Assembly: GCA_945866285.1 (NCBI GenBank)
Contig: CAMBHC010000108.1
Location: 1 to 8,066 of the forward strand
DNA from: Candidatus Sulfopaludibacter sp. SbA3
GTDB taxonomy: Bacteria; Acidobacteriota; Vicinamibacteria; Vicinamibacterales; UBA2999
Direction of reading: 5' to 3'
DNA length: 8,066 nt
The translations under genes and the position numbers were made by a program. Positions 1 through 7,800 of the stretch are shown piece by piece. The notes under the pieces were generated by a model. That model searched no databases and had not been told where the DNA came from. It saw nothing but the letters and a program-made list of their open reading frames with translations. Positions within the stretch are counted from its first letter, which is position 1, and the number at the start of each line of letters is the position of its first letter.

Positions 1-188
1 GGCGTGCCGCCGCCGAAGAAAATCGTGTCGGCGGCCACCGCGGGCAGCGCCTGCCGGCGGATGTCGGCGACGAGCGCGTCGACATAGCGGCGCCGTAGCT
101 CTTCGTCATGCAGGCCGCGGTTGAAGTTGCAGTAGTTGCAGATCGCCGCGCAGAACGGGATGTGGAGGTAGAGTCCTATCGGGGCCAA
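1..188 (-). CDS. hemW: HemW-like radical SAM heme chaperone, N-terminal part (cut by left edge)
   Basis: Only the first 62 codons are in the window; the gene continues beyond base 1. The translation gives LYLHIPFC, then a CxxxCxxC cluster (Cys13, Cys17, Cys20, read from the TTG at 188) that binds the radical SAM 4Fe-4S cluster, and later FFGGGTP (residues 57-63), a typical HemN/HemW SAM-binding motif. The cysteines lie very near the N terminus, as in HemW, a heme-binding chaperone; true coproporphyrinogen dehydrogenase HemN has a longer N-terminal part. There is no in-frame ATG or GTG between the upstream stop and the conserved region, so the start must be a rare codon. TTG at 188 is the best candidate and TTG at 212 the alternative; neither has a clear Shine-Dalgarno. 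It follows the ATPase gene closely (10-34 bases) and is probably co-transcribed. The family call is strong, the exact start is weak. Confidence 0.88.
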   Translation of the reverse strand, partial: MAPIGLYLHIPFCAAICNYCNFNRGLHDEELRRRYVDALVADIRRQALPAVAADTIFFGGGT

Positions 189-214
189 GGTGCCAGGGTG
201 CCAAGGTGCCAAGG
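183..214. repeat. 8-bp tandem repeat, four units, at the hemW start
   Basis: Four head-to-tail octamers fill the junction between the ATPase gene and hemW: ggccaagg, tgccaggg, tgccaagg, tgccaagg, followed by another tgc. On the minus strand the unit reads CCTTGGCA, so three of the four units carry a TTG codon. Two of these TTGs, 24 bases apart, are in frame with hemW. The unit length is not a multiple of three, so gain or loss of one copy would shift the frame of any start lying upstream of it. Confidence 0.85.
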
Positions 215-222
215 TGCGGCGG

Positions 223-1074
223 CTACTTGCTGCCTGCTTTGCCGCCGGACCAGTTCAGCTCGAATTGCGTGCCCGAGTCCTTGAGGCGGGCGCGCGCCAT
301 GCCGCCGGACTTGCCGGGGAGCGGACCCTTCTTGGTGATGCGCTCCGGCGGTTCGGGCAAGTGGCCCGACTTGGCGGCGGCCGTCACGCGCTCCACGTCA
401 CGAATGTCGGTGCCCTGCACTTCCACCCATTCGCACATCTCGAGCAACCGCGAACGCGACCGCACCCCCAACTGCACCATGAACGAATTCATGTCGGTGT
501 TGTCGATCGGATCGCGCAGGTTGCTGGTGACGATCGTGGCACGGCGGGCGTTATAGCGTGTATTGATCACCAGCCCCAGGGTTTCCTGCACCCACTCGGA
601 TGTCTTCTCGACGCCCAGGTCATCGAGCACCAGCACGTCGGCTTCGAGCACGGGACGCAGCACTTCCATCTCGGTCTCGTCAACCGAGCGGTTGTAGGTC
701 TCACGCACGAGGCGCAGTAGCTCAGTGGTCTGGAAGAAGAATCCCCGCGCGCCCTTGTCACGGATCACGGTGCGCAGCAGGCCCACGGCCAAATGGGTCT
801 TGCCCACGCCGGTCGGGCCGTAGAACACCAGGCCTTTTTGTTCCGCCGGGAAGGCCTCGACAAATTTCTTGGCCAGCCGCAACGCGTCGCGCTGCGAGTC
901 AGTATCTGGGCGATAGTTGCTCAGTTCCGCCTTGGCGAACTTGACCGGGATCCGCGACTCGGCCAGGTAGCGTTCCTTCACAACATTGCGCCAACAGTCG
1001 CAGCGAGTCAGGCGTTCGACGCCGTTGACTGCCACGCTCTTCCATCGTGATCCGTTGCAAATGGGGCAATCCAT
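223..1074 (-). CDS. DnaC/DnaI-like AAA+ ATPase (putative replicative helicase loader)
   Basis: This is a 283-residue AAA+ ATPase of the DnaC/DnaI/IstB group, which in replication loads the DnaB-type helicase onto DNA. Visible motifs are a short N-terminal cysteine module (Cys3, Cys6, Cys25, Cys27), probably zinc-binding; Walker A GPTGVGKT (86-93); Walker B VLVLDD (147-152); a sensor-I-like IVTSN (181-185); and GVRSRSRL (203-210), the arginine-finger region typical of DnaC/DnaI. The tail after about residue 232 is basic, rich in Gly and Pro, and looks disordered. The ATG at 1074 is 18 bases after the stop of the sigma-like gene and has no clear ribosome-binding site, so translational coupling is likely. 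No transposase or terminal inverted repeats are nearby, which argues against an IstB transposition helper. DnaC versus DnaI naming cannot be settled from the sequence alone. Confidence 0.88.
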   Translation of the reverse strand: MDCPICNGSRWKSVAVNGVERLTRCDCWRNVVKERYLAESRIPVKFAKAELSNYRPDTDSQRDALRLAKKFVEAFPAEQKGLVFYGPTGVGKTHLAVGLLRTVIRDKGARGFFFQTTELLRLVRETYNRSVDETEMEVLRPVLEADVLVLDDLGVEKTSEWVQETLGLVINTRYNARRATIVTSNLRDPIDNTDMNSFMVQLGVRSRSRLLEMCEWVEVQGTDIRDVERVTAAAKSGHLPEPPERITKKGPLPGKSGGMARARLKDSGTQFELNWSGGKAGSK

Positions 1075-1092
1075 GACAGGCGCTAACTGCTG

Positions 1093-1734
1093 CTAGTTGA
1101 GATAGCTGCGCAGCACGCTGTGCTGGCGCAGCGCGTGCAGGGCGCCGGCCTCGAGCTTCAGTGGCCCCTTGCTCGCCTTGCTGGCCTTGCGCCGCTTGCG
1201 GCCTTCGTTCTGCAGGTGCACTTCCAGGTCTTCGACATCGCTGGTCGCCGGCTCGCGAATTTCGGCGCCGGTCGCGGTGGAATTCGCGTACTCCAGCGCC
1301 ACGCGAATGGCCTCCACCTGGCGGCCGGTCACCGCGGCGGCCATCAGGCCTTGCGAATTCACCTCTGGTGTCCGCGACGCTTCGGCCAGCAAGTGCATCA
1401 TGGCCTGGCGTACCCACCACAACGCCGACGCCTGGAAGGTGTCAGACTGTGCAGGGTCGAAGCGGCGCGCAGCCTCGATCAACCCGAGATTGCCTTCGTG
1501 AATCAGGTCGAGCAGCGGCACGCCGAGGCGGCGGAAGCGCTTGGCGTATTGCACGACGAAGCGCAGGTTCGACTGCACCAGCCGGCCGACCGCGTCTTCA
1601 TCACCATGCTGCTGAATTTGCCGGCCAAGTTGTTGCTCATCATCAGCAGAGAGCGACGGGAAGGTGGCAATCTCCCGGAGGTATGCATGCAGGGTTTCCG
1701 ATTCGGACGCGAGCGATTCGAACTTCCTGACCAC
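1093..1734 (-). CDS. Short sigma-70-like protein with regions 1.2 and 2 only
   Basis: A 213-residue protein. Residues 14-47 match sigma region 1.2 (LHAYLREIATFPSLSADDE). Residues 49-92 match regions 2.1-2.2, the core RNA polymerase-binding part (NLRFVVQYAKRF, DLIHEGNLGLIEAARRFDP). Residues 99-121 match regions 2.3-2.4, the -10 melting and recognition part (ALWWVRQAM). After residue 121 similarity stops where group 1 sigmas continue with RTIRIPVH; here RTPEVNSQ follows. The last 90 residues show no region 3 and no region 4 helix-turn-helix, and include a basic stretch, RKRRKASKASK (179-189). The next gene starts 18 bases after the stop, so there is no room for a lost region 4. The start is GTG at 1734, preceded by an in-frame TAA four codons upstream. 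It may be a degenerate or specialised sigma, one half of a two-part sigma, or a competitor for core polymerase. Confidence 0.82.
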   Translation of the reverse strand: MVRKFESLASESETLHAYLREIATFPSLSADDEQQLGRQIQQHGDEDAVGRLVQSNLRFVVQYAKRFRRLGVPLLDLIHEGNLGLIEAARRFDPAQSDTFQASALWWVRQAMMHLLAEASRTPEVNSQGLMAAAVTGRQVEAIRVALEYANSTATGAEIREPATSDVEDLEVHLQNEGRKRRKASKASKGPLKLEAGALHALRQHSVLRSYLN

Positions 1735-1740
1735 GGGCGA

Positions 1741-1749
1741 ATCTTACCA
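1741..1749 (-). promoter_or_regulatory. Candidate extended -10 promoter for the sigma-like gene
   Basis: On the minus strand TGG (1749-1747) directly precedes TAAGAT (1746-1741), an extended -10 element. The hexamer 17 bases further upstream is TTTCTC, a poor -35, which is usual when TGn is present. Only six bases separate the -10 from the GTG start, so +1 would fall on the start codon. This promoter would allow the sigma-like, ATPase and hemW genes to be expressed apart from dnaK-dnaJ-hspR. Confidence 0.4.
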
Positions 1750-1773
1750 CCGTCCAATCGAACGAGAAACTTT

Positions 1774-2214
1774 TTAGAACTGGTCAGATTTCTTTTTCGT
1801 GGTGTCAGTCTTGCTTACGGTCGCATCCGGATGCGCGGCGCGCACCAAGTCCGTCGGCGACGCTTTCACCAGCGCCGTGCCCAATCGTTGTTCCCAATCG
1901 TCGATGCCGCGCGCCAGTTCACGTTTCACATATTCCATGAACTCGTTCACTTCGCCCTGCATTTGCTCCATCTTGCCGCGCATGTTCAGGATGATCTCCA
2001 CGCCGGCCAGGTTGACACCCAAATCCCGGGTGAGTGACAGAATTGTTTCCAACTGTTCCAGATCATCCTCGGAATACAGGCGCGTATTGCCTTCCGTGCG
2101 TGAAGGCTTGAGCAAGCCTTCCCGCTCGTACAGCCGCAATGTCTGCGGATGGATGTTGTAGCGCTGGGCGACCACGCTAATCATGAAATACGCCTTGCCC
2201 TGTCGCTTGGTCAT
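1774..2214 (-). CDS. hspR: HspR, MerR-family heat-shock repressor
   Basis: This 146-residue protein matches HspR closely. It has a winged helix-turn-helix MerR domain at about 11-78, with the hallmark run LRLYEREGLLKPSRTEGN (26-43) followed by TRLYSEDDLEQLE and LTRDLGVNLAGVEIILNMR (61-79). A coiled-coil dimerisation helix (about 80-112) and a charged, Lys/Thr-rich tail follow. HspR represses chaperone operons by binding HAIR inverted repeats; in Streptomyces DnaK is its co-repressor, so repression falls when DnaK is titrated by unfolded protein. The ATG shares four bases (ATGA) with the dnaJ stop, which implies translational coupling, and a GCGGA lies six bases upstream. Met11 is a possible internal start, but the overlap favours 2214. 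A degenerate HAIR-like site lies upstream of dnaK. The family call is secure; the regulon is inferred. Confidence 0.95.
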   Translation of the reverse strand: MTKRQGKAYFMISVVAQRYNIHPQTLRLYEREGLLKPSRTEGNTRLYSEDDLEQLETILSLTRDLGVNLAGVEIILNMRGKMEQMQGEVNEFMEYVKRELARGIDDWEQRLGTALVKASPTDLVRAAHPDATVSKTDTTKKKSDQF

Positions 2215-3323
2215 TGTTTATCCGCCGGAGCTTTCGCGGCGGTGGACTCCCTGACACTTTCACCGTTGATCCGGCCGAATTCCCGGAGCAATTCCTTCGA
2301 CCGCTCGTCCAACACCTTCGGTAATCGCATTCGCACTTCAGCCACCAGGTCGCCACGCCGCCCGTTGCGGCCGACGGCACCACGATCCCGCATCCTGAAG
2401 CGCTGGCCCGACTGCGTGCCGGGCGGCACGCGCAGGCGAGCCGGTCCATCTGGCGTTTCGATGTCGACCTTTGCGCCCAGGGCCGCCTCGTGCACGGCGA
2501 TCGACACGGTCATGTGCAACTCGTCACCTTCGCGCCGGTAGTTCTGGTGTTCGAGGACCTCGACATCAATCAGCAAATCGCCCGGGATGCCGCCGCGGAC
2601 GCCGGCGTGTCCCTTCCCGCCAATACGCACCCGCGAACCCGACCCCACGCCGGCCGGGATGCGAATCTGCAATGTCTCGGACCGCACCGCCACGCCCTGG
2701 CCGTGACACGGCGAGCACTCTTCTTGCTTGAGACGACCGGCGCCGCCACAGGTTGGGCAGTTCTTGGCAAACACCATGTGGCCGCGCACCGAGCGCACCG
2801 CCCCGGTGCCCTCGCACGCCACGCAGCGCGTTTCAGCCACCCGCTGGTAGCCACTGCCCGCGCACGTGCGGCAGGTATCCTGCCGCGTGACGGTCACGGC
2901 GCGCTGTACGCCGTGCCACGCCTCCTCAAAAGTCAGCGACGCCCGGGCGTGAATGTCGGCACCATGGTCGGCACCGTCAGCCCCCTCGCGCCCGACACGC
3001 CGCGAGAACACTTCCTCGAACAGCTCGCCGAACGTCGTCGTGCGCTCCGCATGGACGCGGCTGGAAAAATCAAAACCGGCAAAGCCGAACGACGCGACTT
3101 CTTCTTCGGTGACGCCATTCAACTGGCCGGCGTCATACCGACGCCGGCGATCGGGATCGATCAACGTCTCGTAGGCATCGAGCACCTGCCGAAATCGAGT
3201 CTCGGCCTCGCGATCGCCGGGATTGATGTCGGGGTGCAGGCGGCGCGCCAGCCGGCGATAGGCTTTCTTGATATCGCCGGACGGCGCCTCGCGTTCCACC
3301 CCGAGAACGATGTACAGGTCCAT
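2211..3323 (-). CDS. dnaJ: DnaJ, type I Hsp40 co-chaperone
   Basis: A 370-residue DnaJ that delivers unfolded substrates to DnaK and stimulates its ATPase. The J domain covers residues 1-65 with the essential HPD at 30-32. The Gly/Phe segment is short (about 78-88, FGFAGFDF). The zinc domain has all four CxxCxGxG repeats, starting at Cys151, Cys167, Cys189 and Cys203. C-terminal substrate-binding domains run from about 215 to 340 and include the usual RIPAGVGSGSRVRIGGKG stretch (221-238). The last 25 residues are variable and polar. The length is typical of type I DnaJ, although the Gly-rich linker is shorter than usual. The start is 27 bases after the dnaK stop with only a weak GAAG-type ribosome-binding site, and the stop overlaps the hspR start. 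It is therefore in one operon with dnaK and hspR. Confidence 0.96.
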   Translation of the reverse strand: MDLYIVLGVEREAPSGDIKKAYRRLARRLHPDINPGDREAETRFRQVLDAYETLIDPDRRRRYDAGQLNGVTEEEVASFGFAGFDFSSRVHAERTTTFGELFEEVFSRRVGREGADGADHGADIHARASLTFEEAWHGVQRAVTVTRQDTCRTCAGSGYQRVAETRCVACEGTGAVRSVRGHMVFAKNCPTCGGAGRLKQEECSPCHGQGVAVRSETLQIRIPAGVGSGSRVRIGGKGHAGVRGGIPGDLLIDVEVLEHQNYRREGDELHMTVSIAVHEAALGAKVDIETPDGPARLRVPPGTQSGQRFRMRDRGAVGRNGRRGDLVAEVRMRLPKVLDERSKELLREFGRINGESVRESTAAKAPADKQ

Positions 3324-3332
3324 CGTTTGTTC

Positions 3333-3350
3333 TTCGTTATTCGCTATTCG

Positions 3351-3353
<3 letters not shown>
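3333..3353. repeat. 7-bp tandem repeat between dnaK and dnaJ
   Basis: Three consecutive heptamers, TTCGTTA, TTCGCTA and TTCGTTA on the plus strand, fill most of the dnaK-dnaJ junction. The last three bases of the third unit (3351-3353) are the dnaK stop codon TAA read on the minus strand. The tract is AT-rich compared with the surrounding genes. It lies just upstream of the dnaJ start, where the ribosome-binding site should be. Confidence 0.8.
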
Positions 3354-5279
<1,926 letters not shown>

Positions 5280-5285
5280 GCCCTT

Positions 5286-5314
5286 AGTATGAAATGTGAG
5301 TGCATTACTGTCAA
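5286..5314 (-). promoter_or_regulatory. dnaK promoter, -35/-10 with 17-bp spacer
   Basis: On the minus strand a perfect -35 TTGACA (5314-5309) is followed by a 17-base spacer (5308-5292) and the -10 CATACT (5291-5286; four of six match TATAAT). Six bases then lead to the dnaK ATG at 5279. With a usual seven-base distance +1 falls on the A of ATG, so a leaderless transcript is predicted. AAGGG sits only one base before the ATG and cannot work as a normal Shine-Dalgarno. Confidence 0.65.
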
Positions 5315-5315
5315 A
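5295..5315 (-). promoter_or_regulatory. Degenerate HAIR-like candidate HspR operator
   Basis: The known HspR site is CTTGAGT-N7-ACTCAAG. Here the minus strand reads TTTGACA (5315-5309), a seven-base gap, then ACTCACA (5301-5295). Nine of the fourteen consensus positions match and the spacing is exact. The left half contains the -35 hexamer and the right half lies in the spacer, so a bound repressor would block polymerase. hspR two genes downstream makes this placement sensible. The match is imperfect, and by chance such a score is not negligible in a region this long. Confidence 0.4.
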
Positions 5316-5355
5316 CCGAACGTGAACCAGGCCCGGCAGCCTGCAGCGAACTGAC

Positions 5356-5364
5356 TGGTATACT
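5356..5364 (+). promoter_or_regulatory. Extended -10 promoter for the penicillin-binding protein gene
   Basis: TGG (5356-5358) immediately precedes TATACT (5359-5364), a good extended -10 (TGnTATAAT type). The hexamer at the -35 distance (gcagcc, 5336-5341) is not recognisable, as expected for extended -10 promoters. Predicted +1 is near 5371, giving a 5' UTR of about 35 bases that consists largely of the palindrome at 5373-5394. Confidence 0.55.
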
Positions 5365-5372
5365 GAGACTTA

Positions 5373-5394
5373 GCCCTTCAGCTTGGCTCAGGGC
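5373..5394. repeat. 22-bp imperfect palindrome, probable dispersed repeat, in 5' UTR
   Basis: The arms GCCCT (5373-5377) and AGGGC (5390-5394) pair perfectly. After a small internal loop AGC (5380-5382) pairs with GCT (5386-5388) around a TTG loop. The minus-strand form, starting GCCCTGAGC and ending GAAGGGC, closely resembles a short palindrome I recall as scattered through many environmental bacterial genomes (consensus GCCCTGAGCgAAGtcGAAGGGC in two parts). That family membership is from memory. The element ends 11 bases before the PBP start codon and would fold in its mRNA leader. Confidence 0.6.
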
Positions 5395-5405
5395 GAGCGC
5401 CACGC

Positions 5406-7676
5406 ATGACCATCTCCATCCGCTACGCGCGACACGCTGGACTCGCCGCCCTCTTTGTCGCGGCAGCCCTGCTGGGCACCCTCTCCGGCGTGCTGTTCGC
5501 CTATTCCGGTGACCTGCCCGAGGTGAGCGCGCTCGACAACTACTCGCCCAACACGATTACGCGGGTCATCGGGAAGGACAATCTGCTGATCGGCGAGTTC
5601 GCGGTCGAACGGCGCGTCGTTATTCACTACAGCGACATTCCCGACAACCTGCGCCAGGCCATCCTGGCCGCCGAAGACGGCGACTTCTTCCAGCATGCCG
5701 GGCTCAGCATTTCGCGCATGGTGCTGGCCCTCGTCCGCGACATCGTCTCGAGCGGTCGCGTCCCCGGTGGCAGTACCCTGACCCAGCAGCTCGCCCGCAA
5801 CCTGTTTGCCACCACCATCGGATTCACCACGGGCGACCGCTCGTGGGAACGCAAGATCAAGGAGTCGCTGGTCGCCGTCCAGATCGAGAAGCGATACACG
5901 AAGCCAGAAATCTTCACCATGTATTGCAACCAGATCTACTTCGGCCACGGCGCCTACGGCGTCGAAGCGGCGTCGCAGTTGTATTTCCGCAAGCCCACCA
6001 AGGACCTGGCTCTCGAAGAGGCGGCGACCATTGCCGGAATCATCCAGGGCAACGTGCGCCAAAGTCCCTTTGTGAATCCGGAGGCAACCAGGCGCCGCCG
6101 GAACTACGCCCTCGACCGCATGGCGGTCGAAGGCTTCATCACCAGTGAAGTCGCCGAGCACGCCAAGCAGAAGCCCATTCTCGTGGCTGGCGACCCGACG
6201 GCCGACACCAGCCTGGCGCCCTACTTCCTGGAGGAAGTGCGCAAGCACCTGGAAGCCAGCTATGGCGCGAAGGCGCTGTATGAGAGCGGTCTCACGGTGC
6301 GCACGGCCCTCGACCTGCGCCTGCAGCAGGCCGCCAACCGCGCGGTCGACCAGGGATTGCGCCGGGTCGACAAGCGGCGCGGGTTCCGCAAGCCGCGGCG
6401 TAATGTCATGGCCGAGGGTAAAACGATCGACAACTTCAAGCACGACCGCTGGGCCCGACGCATGGCCGCGGGTGACATCGTGCCCGCCGTGGTTCGCTCG
6501 GTCAACGCCGCCACCGCGCAGTTGAGAATCGGCGCGCTACAGGGCGAGCTGACGAAAGCGGGCATTGCGTGGACGCGGCGAACATCTCCCGCTGAGCTGT
6601 TCAAGGCGGGCGACCTGATCGATGTCGAATTGACGAAGATCGAAGGCGACGCCGCCACCATCACACTCGAGCAGGCGCCCCTGCTTGAGGGCGCGCTGGT
6701 GGCCATCGACAACCACACCGGCCAGGTGTTGGCCATGGTCGGTGGTTACAGCTTCGGGCGAAGCAAGTTCAATCGCGCGACGCAGGCCTTTCGCCAGATG
6801 GGCTCCACGGTGAAGCCCATCCTTTACACCGCCGCCATCGATCGCGGCCTCACGCCGACCACCATCCTGGTCGACGAGCCGACCCGCTTCGACGCCGGCG
6901 CCGGGCAACCCCCCTACCTGCCGCGCAATTACGACCGCAAGTTCGAGGGCCGCATCACGCTGCGCCATGCGCTGGAACAGTCGCGGAACATTCCGTCGGT
7001 CAAGATCATCGAGATGCTGGGACCGAGCCAGGTGGCGTCGTACGCGAAGAAGTTCGGCTTCTCGCAGGAATTCAGGCCGTACCTGTCGATGGCGCTCGGT
7101 GCGCAGGAAGTGACGCTGATGGAGATCACCAGCGCGTTCTCGTCGTTTCCGAATCACGGCATCCGCATGCAGCCCTTCCTGGCCCAGGCCATTACCGACC
7201 GCGATGGTGGGCTGCTCGAAGAGACGCGGCCGCAGCCCAAGGACGCCATTCGAGCCGACACCGCCTATGTGATGACCACCCTGCTCCAGGGCGTCGTTCA
7301 GCGCGGCACGTCGACGGCGGCGCTCTCGCTCAAGTGGCCGCTGGCCGGCAAGACCGGCACGGTCGATGACAACACGGATGCATGGTTCGTCGGCTTCGAT
7401 CCGAACATCACCGTCGGCGTATGGGTTGGCCACGACGAGAAGAAGCCCATCGGCGGCAACGAGACTGGCGCCACCGCCGCGCTCCCGATGTGGATCGACT
7501 TCATGAAGACCTATCTCGATCTTTATGCCGATCGAGAGCATCCCCCAACCTTCGACCCGCCAGGCAATATCGTCTTCATGACCGTCGATCGCGACACCGG
7601 CGACGTCACCAGTGACGCCAACGCCCGCGCCATCAACGAAGCATTCATCTCAGGCACTCAGCCCAGCCGGCGATAG
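5406..7676 (+). CDS. mrcA: PBP1A-type bifunctional penicillin-binding protein
   Basis: A 756-residue class A penicillin-binding protein that polymerises and cross-links peptidoglycan from the periplasmic face of the inner membrane. A single N-terminal membrane anchor lies at about 11-33. The GT51 glycosyltransferase domain (about 60-235) has the catalytic Glu90 in EDGDFFQH, GGSTLTQQLARNLF (121-134) and KIKESLVAVQIEKRYTK (150-166), where Glu153 is the likely second acidic residue. A segment at about 340-425 fits the OB-like insert of PBP1A. The transpeptidase domain has SxxK (Ser467 to Lys470, acylation serine Ser467), SRN (526-528) and KTG (649-651). All catalytic motifs are intact. The ATG at 5406 places the anchor directly at the N terminus, but no good Shine-Dalgarno precedes it; the AGGG in the upstream hairpin is 12 bases away. 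It is divergent from dnaK, sharing a 126-bp intergenic region, and appears monocistronic. Confidence 0.95.
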   Translation: MTISIRYARHAGLAALFVAAALLGTLSGVLFAYSGDLPEVSALDNYSPNTITRVIGKDNLLIGEFAVERRVVIHYSDIPDNLRQAILAAEDGDFFQHAGLSISRMVLALVRDIVSSGRVPGGSTLTQQLARNLFATTIGFTTGDRSWERKIKESLVAVQIEKRYTKPEIFTMYCNQIYFGHGAYGVEAASQLYFRKPTKDLALEEAATIAGIIQGNVRQSPFVNPEATRRRRNYALDRMAVEGFITSEVAEHAKQKPILVAGDPTADTSLAPYFLEEVRKHLEASYGAKALYESGLTVRTALDLRLQQAANRAVDQGLRRVDKRRGFRKPRRNVMAEGKTIDNFKHDRWARRMAAGDIVPAVVRSVNAATAQLRIGALQGELTKAGIAWTRRTSPAELFKAGDLIDVELTKIEGDAATITLEQAPLLEGALVAIDNHTGQVLAMVGGYSFGRSKFNRATQAFRQMGSTVKPILYTAAIDRGLTPTTILVDEPTRFDAGAGQPPYLPRNYDRKFEGRITLRHALEQSRNIPSVKIIEMLGPSQVASYAKKFGFSQEFRPYLSMALGAQEVTLMEITSAFSSFPNHGIRMQPFLAQAITDRDGGLLEETRPQPKDAIRADTAYVMTTLLQGVVQRGTSTAALSLKWPLAGKTGTVDDNTDAWFVGFDPNITVGVWVGHDEKKPIGGNETGATAALPMWIDFMKTYLDLYADREHPPTFDPPGNIVFMTVDRDTGDVTSDANARAINEAFISGTQPSRR

Positions 7677-7679
7677 GCC

Positions 7680-7698
7680 GATCGCAGAAACTGCGATC
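7680..7698 (+). terminator. Hairpin directly after the PBP gene, possible intrinsic terminator
   Basis: GATCGCAG (7680-7687), loop AAA, CTGCGATC (7691-7698): a perfect 8-bp stem starting three bases after the stop codon. The following bases, TGTAAAATTTCTCT, are AT-rich but contain no continuous T run, so the terminator would be weak or factor-assisted. The rest of the 124-base gap up to 7800 shows no convincing promoter; TAAAAT at 7701-7706 has neither a -35 nor a correctly spaced TGn. Confidence 0.5.
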
Positions 7699-7790
7699 TG
7701 TAAAATTTCTCTCCGGTTCGCTCTTTTCGCTTGCGCGGCCGTTCCGACGATGAGACCGTCGCCGTATGGTCAGGCGGTCGTCAGCCACAC

Positions 7791-7795
7791 AGGAG
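7791..7795 (+). promoter_or_regulatory. Shine-Dalgarno AGGAG deciding the start at 7801
   Basis: AGGAG lies five bases before ATG 7801. A second one, GGAGG (7827-7831), lies five bases before an in-frame ATG at 7837 (codon 13). Either or both starts could be used. These are the clearest ribosome-binding sites in the window. Confidence 0.6.
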
Positions 7796-7800
7796 CAATC

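Noticed and set aside
223..1074. IstB transposition ATPase, marking an insertion sequence
   Set aside because: No IstA-type transposase, terminal inverted repeats or target duplication is seen, and the gene sits tightly within an operon.
899..1420. Possible frameshift hiding the missing sigma regions 3 and 4 in another frame
   Set aside because: The alternative minus-strand frame is a low-complexity Arg/Gly/Ala-rich sequence without a helix-turn-helix, and the original frame reads through to a stop just before the next gene.
1120..2037. Plus-strand open frame of 305 codons over the sigma-like gene and hspR
   Set aside because: It spans two well-recognised genes on the other strand, is rich in His and Arg as expected of a shadow, and has no motifs.
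5280..5285. AAGGG before the dnaK ATG as Shine-Dalgarno
   Set aside because: It ends one base before the start codon, too close for normal ribosome positioning.
5281..5310. CIRCE operator (HrcA site) upstream of dnaK
   Set aside because: Only a GAGTGC half-like piece is present at 5299-5304; the partner TTAGCACTC is absent at the required nine-base spacing.
5388..6443. Minus-strand open frame of 351 codons opposite the PBP gene
   Set aside because: A codon-bias shadow of the intact PBP1A gene, with no family motifs of its own. The same applies to the frame at 6537-7541.
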